NCBI GenBank assembly: GCA_001767575.1
Contig: MELI01000075.1
Location: forward strand, 11,381 to 24,878
Source: Candidatus Aquicultor primus
GTDB taxonomy: Bacteria > Actinomycetota > Aquicultoria > Aquicultorales > Aquicultoraceae
DNA length: 13,498 bases
Reading direction: 5' to 3'
Shown here: piece after piece, positions 12,766 to 13,498 of the stretch
How positions within the stretch are numbered: the first letter of the stretch is position 1
Layout of the letters: the number at the start of each line of letters is the position of its first letter
Translations under genes and position numbers: made by a program
The notes under the pieces: generated by a model
Seen by the model: only the letters and a program-made list of their open reading frames with translations
Told to the model about the DNA's origin: nothing
Database searches by the model: none

Positions 12766-13498
12766 TACAATACGGCTTCTCGCAGCGCTTTCAGGAACGC
12801 CTCGTTTTCCGCTGCGGAACCCACGGTCACCCGCAGGCAATTCTCAAGCAGCACTTGATTGCCGCAGTTTCGAATCAATATGCGCTTATCGAGAAGGCCC
12901 TGCCATACTTCGGCGGCCGGCTTCTCCGTCTTGAACATTATGTAATTCGCCTCGCTCGGATACGGTTTCACGCGCTCTATCTTCGAAAGCTCGGCGAAGA
13001 GCCGGCCGCGCTCACTAAGAATCGCCTCTATCTTCTTCTCGAATATACCACGATGTGAAAACGCGATTCGCGCAATCGCCTGCGATAGTTTGCCGAAATT
13101 GAAGAATAGCTTCACCTTCAGCAAACTCTCGATGACTTCGCTGTTGGCCAAGAGATATCCGGCCCGCAATCCCGCCAGCGAATACGCTTTTGAGAACGTC
13201 CGCAGTATGGCCAAGTTTTCATACTGGGCCATTAGCGGCAGCGCAGTCTGGCCGCTGAACTCGGCGTACGCCTCGTCGATGACGACCAGCGCGTCGGTGT
13301 TTTTCAAAAGCTCTTCTATTTTCTCAAGCGGGACCAGGTCGCCCGTAGGGTTGTTCGGAGAGCAGAGAAAGATGAGCGCCGCGTCGACATCGTAGGCCTG
13401 AGCGATTGCGGAATCCGCACGGAGCGTCTCGGGGTCGCGCAGCAAAGACACCATCTCGGTCTCGGTGATGCGCCCGGTAATCCCGTAAATCTCAAACA
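12765..13498 (-). CDS. hisC: Histidinol-phosphate aminotransferase, C-terminal part
   Basis: HisC is a PLP enzyme that converts imidazole acetol phosphate to histidinol phosphate. About 244 codons are present and the frame is open to the right edge. The ATG at 13454 is internal, since the upstream codons read on in frame as FEIYGITGRITETE. Fold type I aminotransferase marks are FLCSPNNPTG, VVIDEAYAEF (the PLP-ring aspartate) and TFSKAYSLAGLRAGY with the Schiff-base lysine; the phosphate-binding and C-terminal domain follow normally to LREAVL. The stop touches the inverted repeat that separates it from hisB. Assignment among class I/II aminotransferases is settled by the operon. Confidence 0.95.
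   Translation of the reverse strand, partial: FEIYGITGRITETEMVSLLRDPETLRADSAIAQAYDVDAALIFLCSPNNPTGDLVPLEKIEELLKNTDALVVIDEAYAEFSGQTALPLMAQYENLAILRTFSKAYSLAGLRAGYLLANSEVIESLLKVKLFFNFGKLSQAIARIAFSHRGIFEKKIEAILSERGRLFAELSKIERVKPYPSEANYIMFKTEKPAAEVWQGLLDKRILIRNCGNQVLLENCLRVTVGSAAENEAFLKALREAVL

Overview
The window looks like a chromosome segment from a Gram-positive-type bacterium of roughly balanced base composition. Tryptophan T-box riboswitches of the transcription-termination type, strong Shine-Dalgarno sites and an ECF sigma factor paired with a DUF5667 membrane protein point to Actinomycetota, probably an early-branching lineage, or less likely Bacillota or Chloroflexota. The taxonomic call is an inference. 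Almost every gene lies on the minus strand, so transcription runs from high to low coordinates.

Right part (13498 to about 9083): a histidine biosynthesis operon in the order hisC (cut by the window edge), hisB, hisH, hisA, hisF, a small unrecognised gene, hisI. hisH/hisA and hisA/hisF overlap by a few bases. A near-perfect 60-base inverted repeat sits between hisC and hisB. hisG, hisD and hisE are not in the window. A DJ-1/PfpI-like gene lacking the family cysteine (8940-8395) separates his from trp.

Tryptophan genes: trpE (8034-6550) and trpG-trpD (790 to the left edge) are usually adjacent but here lie about 5.8 kb apart. Each has its own sigma-A promoter and its own T-box leader with a UGG specifier. 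The two leaders are close copies; the trpG copy carries an extra 109 bases. Both transcripts should therefore read through together when uncharged tRNA-Trp accumulates, even though the operon is split.

Between trpE and trpG lies a regulatory island: an RsbW/SpoIIAB-type serine kinase (6292-5798), a lone plus-strand gene for a highly charged exported protein (4899-5660), an ECF sigma factor (4541-3993), its DUF5667 membrane partner and likely regulator (3992-2811), and a KaiC/RecA-like ATPase with a Cys/His-rich C-terminal domain (2554-1268). The sigma gene and the exported-protein gene are divergent. Each is preceded by the same ECF-style promoter, GTAACC-N15-CGTT, so I infer that the sigma factor controls itself and the exported protein. 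The most novel-looking parts are this sigma/exported-protein circuit, the KaiC-like protein with its uncharacterised tail, and the duplicated T-boxes flanking the segment.
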